Source of the DNA: Tubiluchus corallicola
Lineage: Eukaryota > Priapulida > Priapulimorpha > Priapulimorphida > Tubiluchidae
Assembly: GCA_030141605.1 (NCBI GenBank)
Contig: JAQGDQ010000023.1
Span: 374,001-434,000, forward strand
Direction of reading: 5' to 3'
Length of the DNA: 60,000 bases
The position numbers and the translations under genes were made by a program. Of the stretch, positions 36,989-49,200 are shown piece by piece; position 1 is the stretch's first letter, and each line of letters opens with the position of its first letter. Under the pieces are notes generated by a model. It saw only the letters and a program-made list of their open reading frames with translations, was not told the origin of the DNA and searched no databases.

Positions 36989-37118
36989 AAAATAAGAGAG
37001 TTAGCTCTAAGGCTGATTTTGAAGTAGAAGGTTAAAAGGTATTCTGCTGAATTCTGAAGGTGCCCTCCAGTAGATCTGTAGCAAAGCTAGCATTAGTCAG
37101 TAACAGATCTGCCAGAAA
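36989..37118 (+). other. SLC13 5' UTR in the first coding exon
   Basis: The exon begins after a TTGTTACAG acceptor at 36988 and has 130 nt before the ATG. At least one further non-coding exon lies upstream. Confidence 0.7.
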
Positions 37119-37250
37119 ATGGAGGGAACCACAATGACAAAGGTGAAGAAGAGCAAGTTTCTAAAGTGGGTGTATGAGAACAGAAAGACAATCATTCTCA
37201 TTGTCACACCTTTGTTACTTCTACCAATGGTTCTCAGCATTGGAACAAAG
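37119..37250 (+). CDS. SLC13 coding exon 1 (GC donor)
   Basis: 44 codons: a basic N-terminus then the first membrane helix ([19 protein letters not shown]). The exon ends AAAG followed by GCAAGT, the consensus of GC-AG introns; no GT donor nearby keeps the frame. Confidence 0.92.
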
Positions 37251-40200
37251 GCAAGTGTTAAATTTTTATCACAAATGTATTTTTAAGATCATTAGAGAAT
37301 TTGAATACCTAGGCCATATGTTCAAAATGATTTCTCATAGGCTTTTGTTTTAGCTAAAAACATCTTAAACTACCATAATGCTCAACTAGAAAAGAACGGA
37401 ATTATAAAAGCCCGTGGGTAGAGCTTGTAGTAAAACCACAGCTAGCTGCTTAGGTGTTGTTGAATACACATGTAGTGAGCTTTTTGTGTTGCGTACATAC
37501 TTTACCTGTTGCTCATGCTGTACATGACCTAGTTTGCTGGTCAACAGTTTGTTTTCCTACATGCCTAAATATACTGCTAGTTTTTATTGCGTTCAAGATG
37601 CACAGAATGTGAAAAAAATTTGTGTTATCTTATAATCTATACTCTGTAGTGCCAACATGGGTAGTTTGTATCTCGGATAGCTAAGAAAGGTGATAAAAAA
37701 GCTTATACTATTAGGCAGCAAAACAAATTCATCTTCAGCTTCACATCTTTGGTTAAACCTCTCTCAGATACTTCTTGCTAGTCAGAATCTGATGAAAATG
37801 TTTTAGAAGTGAAGATTTCTTTCACAATAAGTGTGTGAATTCACGACCAGATACGGCAGCTGAGTGATGACTTGCTTAAAAGTTGCATGACAGGCCAATC
37901 GTAGCGAACTTTTCACAAATGCTTGTGCATTTTTTTGTCAGTGTGACTCCAGTCTAAAAATTGGCAGTTTCATTTCAGTGTTATACCCAGACTTTCACTT
38001 TTTGTGGGCGGCTTTTGCTTTTTTTCTGGCTTTGGAAAGAGGATTACTAAATGTGCTGTGTTCATCCGTATTCATAATGTAGATTTACACTAACGTAAAT
38101 TTGGATTACTTACTGCTCCACAGGACGTGTCATTCCGCGAAGCCATCAGCTTTTGATATTAGTCAGAGTAGCAGCTTGTAAATGATCATTAGATAGGCTG
38201 GCTAGTGGCTAATGTACAGGTAATGCACTTGACCACTGCGGCATTTCATAATTCGCTTTCGATTAGTTGCGGTAATCGTAAAACTGATAGATTAGTTTTT
38301 GTTTTGATACTTTTGACGTAAGACTAGTGTCAATGTCATTTACATTTATATAGGACTTTATATGTGTCTTTAAATTTTATCCAAGATAACCTGTTCGCGT
38401 TCTTTTTTCTTCATCTATTGCCCGAATTTTCAGACGAGGGAGCTACGAATTGGAAAACTTGCTGGAGCTGTGTGTTCGGTAACGAAATCTCTCTATGGCA
38501 GCTGACATGAGATATTGTTTTGACAACTCGTTATTATACTATTCATGCAATTACCTGTGGCCATGTATATCATTTGTTGTACAAATATTCACAGTGAGCA
38601 GGGAAAATTGCCATTCGAAATTAACGTCACCTTAACTTTAATTATCTTATATGTTCTTAGAAAAGTTGATGAGCACGAACAGCATTACTGAATCGTAACA
38701 ATAACTCATTCTATGTGTCTTAACCGCAGTTGGCAGCACAAAATAAAATCGCTTGTCTGTTCTTATTTAAGGCAGTAATGGCATTGAAGCGTTAACAACA
38801 ATGTTAACGACACGTTTTAGTATTCAGTCCTCAAGTGTTTGCTGCTGTGAGCGTATTGAGTGTTCTTTTCAGAATACAGACTGGTTATTCTGTCCACCCG
38901 GGACTGACTGGTCTTACAAGGCTGTTTGATTAATAGACCAGACGAACATTAAATTTTGCAGTAAAATAAAACCCGCATGTCTATCTGTAGCTCCAAGGCA
39001 CACATACACACACTGCTCATTACATTAGCTGAGTTTCTAGCTTCCTAACATGGTCCTCTGACATATTCGTCGGATCTCAAAGGGAAGACATTGTTAAGCA
39101 CTGATAACGTTAGGCTACAGTAGTACCACGCTAACAATGGTTTAGGTTGTGTTCTGTACTATTTTACATTAGATTGCATGATTTTATGTGACATTATATT
39201 GGAATTATAAATGCAATGGAAAACAAAACACACCCATACATTACTTGATCATAAGTATTTTGAGAACAAAACATTTTTCATTACTACCAAATTTTTTTTC
39301 ATATATGTTACTGTTACAGACAGGTAAGATAAAACGTACATGACTAAATGAAAACATGTGATGAAGCCATAAAGTTTTTAAACTATAGAGTATAGTACAG
39401 TGCTGAGCAGTCTTGCTATTTAACGGCTGAAATTAAATTATGTTCAGAAGGGCAAAAAGATTCTAACCCTTTTGGCAAACGAAATTACCTTTTACAATTA
39501 AGTTAGCTTCTTTTTTCCCATTTCTTTGACATGTGTTTTATGCAACTAATCTTATGCTATCGGCTAACTTGTTTGTCCCTCTGATCCAGTATATAATTCG
39601 AATAATTGAAATAATGAACAATTTCTCATTAGTCATTATCCTACTAAATTGTGTCGATTTCAAACGCGTACGTTTCATGTAGTCAATGAAACAGCGCAAC
39701 ACTGTATTGTGTGATAGAGTACAACATCACTATAGACATGGCAATATCGTATTGATTTCACTGCTGGCAAAGCGTCAAGTTTGTGAGAAGCCATACTGCT
39801 GCTGGCACCATGCCAAGTTTTATATGATAAAACTCGGCAAATACCACTCTCGCCGATTGTTACCTTAAAATTGTAATTGCTGTAGCGTTTATGTTACTGG
39901 GATGGATTTCAAAGACGCTACTAATATGTTGGAAAATTCTTGGCAAGATTAGAACAAATGACATGGTAATGCACCATTGGCTCCTTGCATAACTACCAAT
40001 TCATCGATTAATGTTTTCGCGGGTCGGCTGTTGAGTTCTAAGAGCATCCAGAGTGCACTAGGGGAAGATTTAGTAGATTAGCACACGAAATATGGCGACA
40101 ATTGCTTGATGACGTCATGCAGAGGTGCTTAGAGGAAATCGAGTCAATTAACACGAGATTTAAGATGTTTTACGGTGATTGTGTGCAGAGGGAAATTCAT

Positions 40201-43200
40201 ATTCTTCGCATTATATTATAAAGTCGCAATTCCTCGAGGCTTTGTATTGCAATGGTTTTTGCTATGCGTGTGCGTTAATCATCAGTTTTGTGCTTGTATG
40301 CGTCTCTAAATGTTTATTGAACTCAATTGCAGGTGTTCAGATTATTTCTTTTACTTTTATAAACTGTCAAGCGTCTGAATTGGCTTCATTTTATTGCTGT
40401 GACGTCACGAAAGTCATTGATTTCCAATACAAGTTTTTATACGAATTTTAAAAGCTCGAATCGAATGGGGACTTGCGTGGTGCGCGCTGAATGTCCAACA
40501 AATGAACTCTTTGCAAACGTTGCATGGTTAAATGTAACGGTGAATGTAGAAATAATTGATTGGACTTTGTTTAAATTACACATAGGAGTCATATATGCAT
40601 TGCTGATTAGCGTGGAAGTAATGAATGTTAATCGGTTTGGGACCGTACCAAATTTTCAGACTCGAGGTGAAATGTTCGGCTTTAAAGAGTTAAACTGTCG
40701 TGTGCCCGCAATTTCACAGTCACTTGTCTTTACTTGGAAATGAAAGCGCTTTGAATTGCGCACTGCACTCTTTCTGAACTGAAGCATTTTTAAATGCTGT
40801 TTAGAGGTTAGCTGGTCTCAAAGCCGCCATTCAAACAAATTTTGTGATTATACTAATCGTCGCTGTATGTCGGCATTACTTAGGTTGTCATTGTTTTGGC
40901 TAGATTCTGTAAAATGCATTTTCATTATTAAATCAATTTTTGTCTTACGTGTGCTTAATCTGTATAATTATATATGTATAAATGATGGCCTATAACCTTA
41001 GTTAACACAACGTTCGACCCGTTGCATGGTTATGATGATCATAATACTACTGCGGAGTGGTACCAGTTTAGTTTCTGGTACTGTGGGTGCTGCACGAAAT
41101 CAGTGCATATTAAGAAAATGAAATACTTAGATCCACGGTAATTGAATTTGAACAATCTTATCATTTGGTTGTGAATCCATACTGTTTTTCCTTGGTTGTT
41201 GTAATGGGACAGTGCTTCATTTTCAGCTGACGCGGAGTTAGAAAGAGCTTCCCTGCCAGCCACTAATAATTTTCATGGTCACAAATTTATTGAACTTCCC
41301 AGACGCCAATTAATACAAACCCACAACATTATTGTTCAAGTACTAAGCAATTTGTGCTGCTGAGCAGTTCCCAAGTCTTTGTGCTCTGTGCATTTCTGTT
41401 TACTGCTTGTCTTACCGAATTGACCTTATTTTTAGTTTTATGGCCATGCACTCACTGCACTACAGTTTGTTTAAACGCTAGCTTGCTAAGTTTTGGGTTT
41501 CGTTCGATGTACAATTGTACATAAAAACACAGAAGCGCATACTCTACATTCTCCAAGTATTTTTCAAAAATTACCGTACCTGCCATGAGTGCTATTGTAA
41601 ATTATAAAATATCAGCCTGGGAATTGTATTAGCTCATAATTATGTTATACGCAGTTCCGACAAAATTGAACAAACACCCAGTCAGTACAATGTAAGAATA
41701 TTAAAATTTAATATGAGTTTGGTCGCTTTCATATATTGCTGAACTGCTGTGAATGGTAATAATACGTCAAATAACGCATTTTGCATTAAATTATAGTCCA
41801 AAACTTCGTCTGAGATGGGGTATTCTCTAAAATCACATTTTTAATTGGTTTTACCTGCTCCATAATTATGACATATTTTTTCGTTTAATAACATGAATTA
41901 ATAATGATGTTAATTATTTTGTTTAATAATCACAACTTTTTTGAACTGATTTCAGGAAGCCAAATGTGCATTTGTGATACTAGTAATGGCGGTGTATTGG
42001 ATGACGGAAGTACTACCTCTAGCTGTTACGTCACTCATGCCCGCTGTACTTTTTCCATTATTAGGCGTCGTACCTTCTGGAACTGTTGCTGCACAGTATC
42101 TCAAAGTAAGTTCGTGGCTGATATATCAGAAGTTATTAAAGTAAGTTCGTGGCTGATATATCAGAAGTTATTAAAGTAAGTTCGTGACTGATATATCAGA
42201 AGTTATTAAAGTAAGTTCGTGACTGATATATCAGAAGTTATCAAAGTAAGTTCGTGGCTGATATGTCAGAAGTTATTAAAGTAAGTTCGTGACTGACATA
42301 TCAGAAGTTATTAAAGTAAGTTCGTGGCTGATATGTCAGAAGTTATTAAAGTAAGTTTGTGGCGGATATATCAGAAGTTATTATTTGATAAAAATTTGAT
42401 AAAGTTACGATGTAAAACGTTTGTTATTTGACGTTGATTACATGTGCCATTCATCGTTGTTGTTTACGTTTAGAGATACTTATGGCCGTTGGCTAATATC
42501 TTGTGTTTGGCATGCAGTGATCCATGGACGCATTTTATGTTTCTTCAAGTCAATAAGAGAAAGTATTAACTTGATAGGGGAATGCTTGCTAGCCTGTTTG
42601 TAGATAGAATTACAAGCTAAACGGCTCATTCTTTTCGTTCGAAAAAATAATTTGTTTATAGAGCCCTAGTGTGAGTAATGTTCAGTGAGTTAGTGTTTTG
42701 TGGAATACCACCATTCTAGGCGATAACTATTTGTCATAATAGACAGATTTTTGAAGGACTTATAAAATAAGTAAATTAAAGAAACGGCATAGTCGCGTAG
42801 TGTTTGTTTGCTAAGTTTTTTATCTAATCATTAACGTGAACAGTTGCTCTTGACGTGTCATTAGCTGAAGAAATTCCAACGAAAGTTATTTTAGTTCGGC
42901 ATTTCCAGATTAAGTTTTACTTACACCAATTTTCTTAATTCATATTGTCATTGTAAGAAATTGCATTTAGAATTACTGAATCCTGCAGTCAGATCTTAAG
43001 ATCTTAATTTTTGACCTGTTCTCTCCATTTTCATGGCCTCTGGTTAGGTGAAAATTAGATTAACATGAGAATAAAGTTTGATGCCATAAACTTCAACAAT
43101 TCATCAGTCAGGACGGGGAATGACTTATTATTTTCATATGGAAACATTCTCAAAACAGTATTTCACCAGTTTCAAGATACGAATGTTGAAGGCTTTAAAG

Positions 43201-46200
43201 TTGACACATTTGTATCATCATAACAAAAACACTGATTATCAAAGTCAAATGCATTAATGAAATTAGTTATTAAAATTTAAGTGCTTTGGAGTTGTGATTA
43301 GAATTAAATTCTGAAAGCACTTAAATTTTAATAATTAAAAAACTGTTATTTTTACTTTGGCGATATCTTATTGTGATGATTACTAAAGATGGCTGTGCTG
43401 TCTTGATACATTTGCAACTTGATTTATTGTTTTTTCATTACATGTAATTATCTCAGGTATATTAATGTATATTTATCTCGGGTATATATCAGGCCTTAAT
43501 AATAAACAAAATTTAGTGTCAAATGTCACAACACTAAGTTTGGTGACATTGGCATTTTTAGCTTAAGTTATACCTTTCCTGTCTTTATTCATGAAGATAT
43601 ATAGATAACCCAGCTAAGCGGGAACAATTACAGCAATTGTAGTTATCTACTAAGTGTAGTTGATTATATTTCTAGGACACAAACATGTTGTTTATTGGTG
43701 GTCTAGTGGTGGCCATTGGAGTCGAACACAGGAATCTTCATAGACGGATTGCTTTACGAGTCTTAATGCTAGTCGGTTCAAAACCTCGATGGTATGTCCT
43801 TTTATGTAAACAACAATCAATATATAGTCTTTTAACCACGTATTGATGTAGCAGAGATTAATTGTTAAATTAACAAGTATGTGCTATTGTAAATCACTCT
43901 TCCTATTACAGTAACTCTCATTTTGCAGAATCAGTTTTTGTCAAACAATTTTACTTGTCAGTTATCAATACAATAATGGCAGACCACGCATAATATTTAA
44001 ACTTTTATTAGAAGAAAAATGATGTTTCGTTTACTGGCAGCAAGCTTTCTTGCCATAAAAGTTCAAACATTATGTGAGGATTACCGTTATTGTATTGATC
44101 AAATTTCCAATCAAGTTTGCCAGGTGCCAGTTCGGTTTGGCTTATTCAAGAATTTCTTATAATTTGTGTCACTATATGCATTCATGTACTAGTTTGCTTG
44201 GCCTTGACTTGTGTTCTGATCTTAGATAGGAGAAGCATCTTGCAGAAATGGCTAAGACGTTATCTCGACAAAAGTCTGGCTCCTGTATCTAATTCCTCAC
44301 TTCTGATACAATACTGTGTTTTACGTTTCATTTAAAAAGTTTATCTGAAAAGGTAGTGCCCTGTTTTATTGACTGACCTTGTGAAGGTCATTTTAGTGGC
44401 CGAGGACTGCTACTTTGTAAAACAGGCAGCATATGATTTTGACGTCTAGTCAAACAGGCTTTGCTATGTAATTCTGGGTACCCTATTGGCTGACGTCAGG
44501 GGAGTGTTTTATTGCATCAGTAGTATTGATTTTTATTGCTTGTGAGAAGATTTTCTGATCATGTGAGGCACAAGATGAACGCCCTTGGCAAAGTTTCAAT
44601 GTCCTGAAATGCTGTTTATATGAGTTGGTAGATTGCCAAAGCTAATTACAGTGTCAGAATGCGGATGGTTGTAAAGTACGTTGCTCTACGCTGGCGGATA
44701 TATAAAATTCACTTTGAAAAATAAATATTTGAAACAATCGTTGGGACACCATTTTAGTTTTTGGTTATTTTAATTCTCAGTCATCGTTGATCTTATTATA
44801 AACGTATTCGAACAGTTTAGTCCTGTATTTTGTCTTAACGGGGAGGGCGTTATTTTCATAACAAAAAGTATTAAGCATCCCAGGTGGGCAGGGAAAAGAG
44901 CAAATTTAAAGTCAGAGAAAGAAACCTACAGCAGATGACATATATACATAAGTATATACAAGGCCTCTATTTGCAAGCCAAAATTCATGGCGTTAATTAC
45001 TATGCCAATTTAAGAATATGATGGGGAGGGGGAGGGCAGGGAAAGGGAGAGCGACAGCGAACTTTTTTCAAGGTCATAAGTTTAAAGACAGGAATTGTTG
45101 ATTATAATTTCTGTGCATCATAACATTTTGTTCTTGATAAATTTAACCATGTCTGCTGCAATATTTGCGCGGTAACAAGAACCGTCTGCTCGCGTCAAGT
45201 TTACAGCTTAGAAAGAGCGTTAGTTTAACTTCAATGGCAGCTAAACTATTTTTGAAACAAATAAAAACTGTGCCGCGTCAAGTTGTAATAGGACAGAAAA
45301 CTGAGAGTGAAAGTGAGGCTGTGTATGCGCGCCATCAGAGTCTAATCACGGGTTAGCTTACTCATCTAAACATTCCAATATGGAGCCCAGGATTGATGAG
45401 TGCCTAAAAATAAAATCTTGTTTCAACAGTGAGAAGGTTATTAGTGTCTTTAATGGTGATGCTGCATAACATAATTCACTTTCCTAATTATCTTAGTCTC
45501 CATTGTTTATAGCTTTTGTTTAAAAATTCATGAACGATTTTTGTACAACTTGGCACACTACTAGCGGGAATCCAGAGCCCAGTGGCAGGACCGGTTTCTG
45601 GGTCATTTTGTCCTGGTAGCCCTCCAAGTTCAGACTCAAGGTCTAAGTGCAACAATGGTTACTTAGCCATGTACAGATATCAACACAGTGTACAAGCAAA
45701 GACGTAGGCGGCGACTTAGCACGTTATTCATCCTCCCTCAGTGAAAAGAAGGAATGAATCTACATCAGCTCTACATACTGTGGTTTGCATATTTCTCCGT
45801 AATGTGGGTTTGTTTGTCCGTGGTTACCTAGATATACCATGGCGGTCGCAAACACAACTTGACGTTGTGAACTCTTATATAAAATGTCACCTGCTGAGTT
45901 CTTAAATTGATTTAAAGCACTATTGCATTAATGATACTGGCAAGGGGTACGGGGTGGGAGTGGAGGTGGGATGTGTCGAATGTCTAATATGGACCATATT
46001 ATTTTAAAATTTCAATAAGTTGTTTTTGCATAACAGCAAGTATTGGTTGGTGGAGTCGATATGTCAGGAATCAGAGATAATAATTCTTTGGTTTGTTGAA
46101 TTCTCACTGGACGATTAGTGTTGGGTTGCACGTCATTTCATTAGCACTTAGCCGCTTGCTTATAATCTGCTAACGTGAATGAAAGGATGAATACATGATC

Positions 46201-49200
46201 AACTCACTGTTGAGTTCGTCTCCGTCTGAAATATTCATAAGATTAGGTCAGGTAATTAACCACATTTCATTCACCGAGCGCTTTCTTTCATTGCTTTGCA
46301 CGGCATCAGAGAATGTAGTATCCGCTGAACAGCATGTAATTATTGTCCGTACTAATATTAATTATGCCTAGTATTGCTGAGTAATTATGAAGTATGTGTG
46401 AAGAATTTCTGTTACATTTACGCTGATAATAGCCAGTTTATAGAGCGAAAATTGATGTGGTTTGTGGATTTGCTAATCCTGGATAGTTCAAAATTTTGAA
46501 TCTAAGAAAACTTTCTGGACTTATAGATTATTACATTTATTTTCGAATTCTAATCTTGCGACTCATGTGTTGAGACTATTTTTTAAACAAACTTGTTTGC
46601 TCTACCTAAAACTGGAACACTTTTCACATCATAATTTAACTCTTTTTTACTGCATGGTATCTGCATTAAAGTTATGTTCATTTCAGTGTCTTTGCATAAT
46701 TCTATTGATTTTTCTCGAAAAAGAATATTTTCAAAATTTTTGATGCCAAAGAATGTTTGTACAACTTCGATTGTTGAAATAATCATTTTTGCCTAAATGT
46801 TTTAATCAACCTACGTAAGTTTTTTGAATCTGAAGAAATATATTTGCTTTTAATCTTCAAAAAATTGGGCTTTCTTAATTCCAAGAATAAAAAAGAAATT
46901 TTCGTGTTTATGGATTTCTGTCAGCATTAATAAAAATTGCATTTGCAACATTGCTGTAAATGTGCGAATTTCCACTTTTTGCAGGTTAATGTTAGGAATT
47001 ATTGGTACATCATTTCTTCTCTCAATGTGGATAAGCAACACTGCTGCCACCGCCATGATGGTTCCCATTGTTCAAGCTGTTGTAAATCAACTCATCTGTC
47101 TTCGTCATCAGAAGCGAGACTACGAAGAAGAGCTACAGTTTGAAAATGGTAAAGTTTGCATTAAGCTTTTCATGCTAAATTTCACTGTGTTGAAGTACAG
47201 GATCATAATTCACAGCAATTAAATAACATGAAACTATTTTTGACGTCTCACAGGAATTTATAAAAGTTACAAGTCGATTCAGTAAATGTTAGTTGTATCG
47301 CTAGATTGCAGTTGTTGCACTGTCACTGTTAAAATTTTCAGTATCAAATTGTAAATTTCTCAACTTTATATCAGACCTGCTCATTCCTAAGGTGCGTCAG
47401 TCAGGCTTTTCTGTATACCAAAGATTATGAAAATAAGTTTATATAAAAAAATTAAAGAAAATTTTACTTAATCGGTAAGTATTGGCTGTTTGCATCATTT
47501 ATCGTGTCTGAAAGACTAACTGCAATCGAGCTAGCCACTTTTCCCATAAGTCTAGTCAGTATAAGCGTTCCTGTAGAACAATTATTTGTGAAGCAATAAA
47601 AGTTCTAAATTGTGTTTTAAAATGTTTTGAACAATTTCTCGTAATTTCCTTTTATCTAAACAATTGCGTGAAAGCAAGTGCATTTATTCTCTAATACATG
47701 AAAAAGTTTGCTACTAATGTATCTAGGCCATTGCAATAATTATTGTACTATTGGTTTGTTGAGGGAAACCCTTGTTCTATTCTTGAAAATCAAAGTACGA
47801 CACACGTGAGCAAAATATGCAACATAACCACTAAATTTTATTTGCATGAGCAGTAATTATTGTTCTATATTCTGGTAGCATACTTGGGTTATTTGGTACA
47901 ATAATGATGTTTATTTTCAGTTGCAAATCCTAACTATGAAGAGGAAAAACAGAAATCACGTCACAACACCATAACCAGTGGGACAGGTAGACCACGTGGT
48001 GACACTGTGACCAGTTGGACGGGTAGACCGCGTGGTGACACTGTGACCAGCTGGACGGGCAGACCGCGTGGTGACACTATAACCAGTTGGACTGGGAGGC
48101 CTCGCGGTGACACCATAAGCAGCATGACTGGCGGTGTTGGTCCAGGTGGGAGACACCGAGAACGCCTAGCCAGTATGCGCGGTTACCGTGACCGTAGTGG
48201 AACGACTCTCACTCAGCCCGAGTTCGAGATAAAGGCACGCGAGATTGAGGAGTATGCAGAAGAATTTGGTGGCATTCCAGACGAAGATGTCAAGGACATG
48301 GCGGACATTGAGCATATTGGAATTGAACACAAGTGAGTTTGTCCTGTTAAATTTACTTTGTTGATTGGCATGTTTGTAAAGTGTTTGCTGGCACTCATCA
48401 CTTTACTTTGAAGAAGCAAATGTAGCAGTTTAGTACAAGCAGGTTATCACTGAGTAATCTAGCTTTAGAGAGACGTCAGGCAAGCAAAACCTGTATTGTT
48501 CTTAGTGTCAGAAATGCATCGCCGCAAAGGCGTGTCAGAGTAATTGCTAACAACAATAATACCTTCAGGTAATGAAGCCAATTGAGAACTAGGTCAGGTC
48601 TTTAATGGCATCATGATCATGGCCTACATTGATCATTACTTTTACTGTTAAATAGGTGTGTATGCTGGTATTCACAGGAAACTTGCACACAATCTGAACA
48701 CTGTTGTTTTTGAGGAAACTGTGGTGCCTGTTTCATAGCAGGTAGCACCCAATTAAACACCACCTATTCACATTTATTTTGTGCAGTTTTTCTGTCTATG
48801 TTGCACATGCTAATCACACACACAATGATTTTGTTTCTAGTTGTTTCTCACACCCATGTTATATGATAGGAATTCTGAGCATGACATGGAGCTGGATATG
48901 CCCATGATGAATTTCTTAAATGTGTTTCAAGAAGAGGATCGCCGCTCCGACTCGGTCAGTGACAATAGCGGCATGCAGGAGATGGATGTTATGATTAAAC
49001 CTTCCCAGGAGCAGAATGGTCACATTGTGCAGGACGTGGAGAAGGGCGACACCACAGAGGAGGGATATTTACCCCAACGTGGATCTAAAAATAGAGTTCG
49101 GCTGTAGGTTCAAATTTCTTTTCATTGGTGCATGAATATAACTAAACTTAGTGTTAACATCTATATTTTGTAATGGTGAGGGAATATTGGAAGGGGTAGA

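Larger units (their letters stand above)
43792..46984 (+). other. SLC13 intron 3
   Basis: 3.2-kb intron. Besides the hairpin and the everted repeat there is a purine-rich G run near 45020-45055; no exon was recognised. Confidence 0.7.

Noticed and set aside
40179-40743. Two overlapping open frames of 90 and 114 codons in SLC13 intron 1
   Set aside because: No domain, no splice support and codon content like the surrounding intron.
43700-43790. tRNA-like pattern: GGTCTAGTGGTGGCC ... GTCGGTTCAAAACCTCG resembles A and B boxes
   Set aside because: It lies inside SLC13 exon 3, which is in frame and strongly conserved; the resemblance is chance.
47956-48156. Minus-strand open frame with SVTTRSxRPTGH repeats
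   Set aside because: It is the antisense shadow of the SLC13 exon 5 repeat; the plus strand has matching splice phases and homology context.
48841-48869. Acceptor at 48840 (TTTGTTTCTAG) as the main start of SLC13 exon 6
   Set aside because: From the phase-2 junction it gives an early stop; the acceptor at 48869 keeps the frame through to exon 7. Kept only as an alternative.
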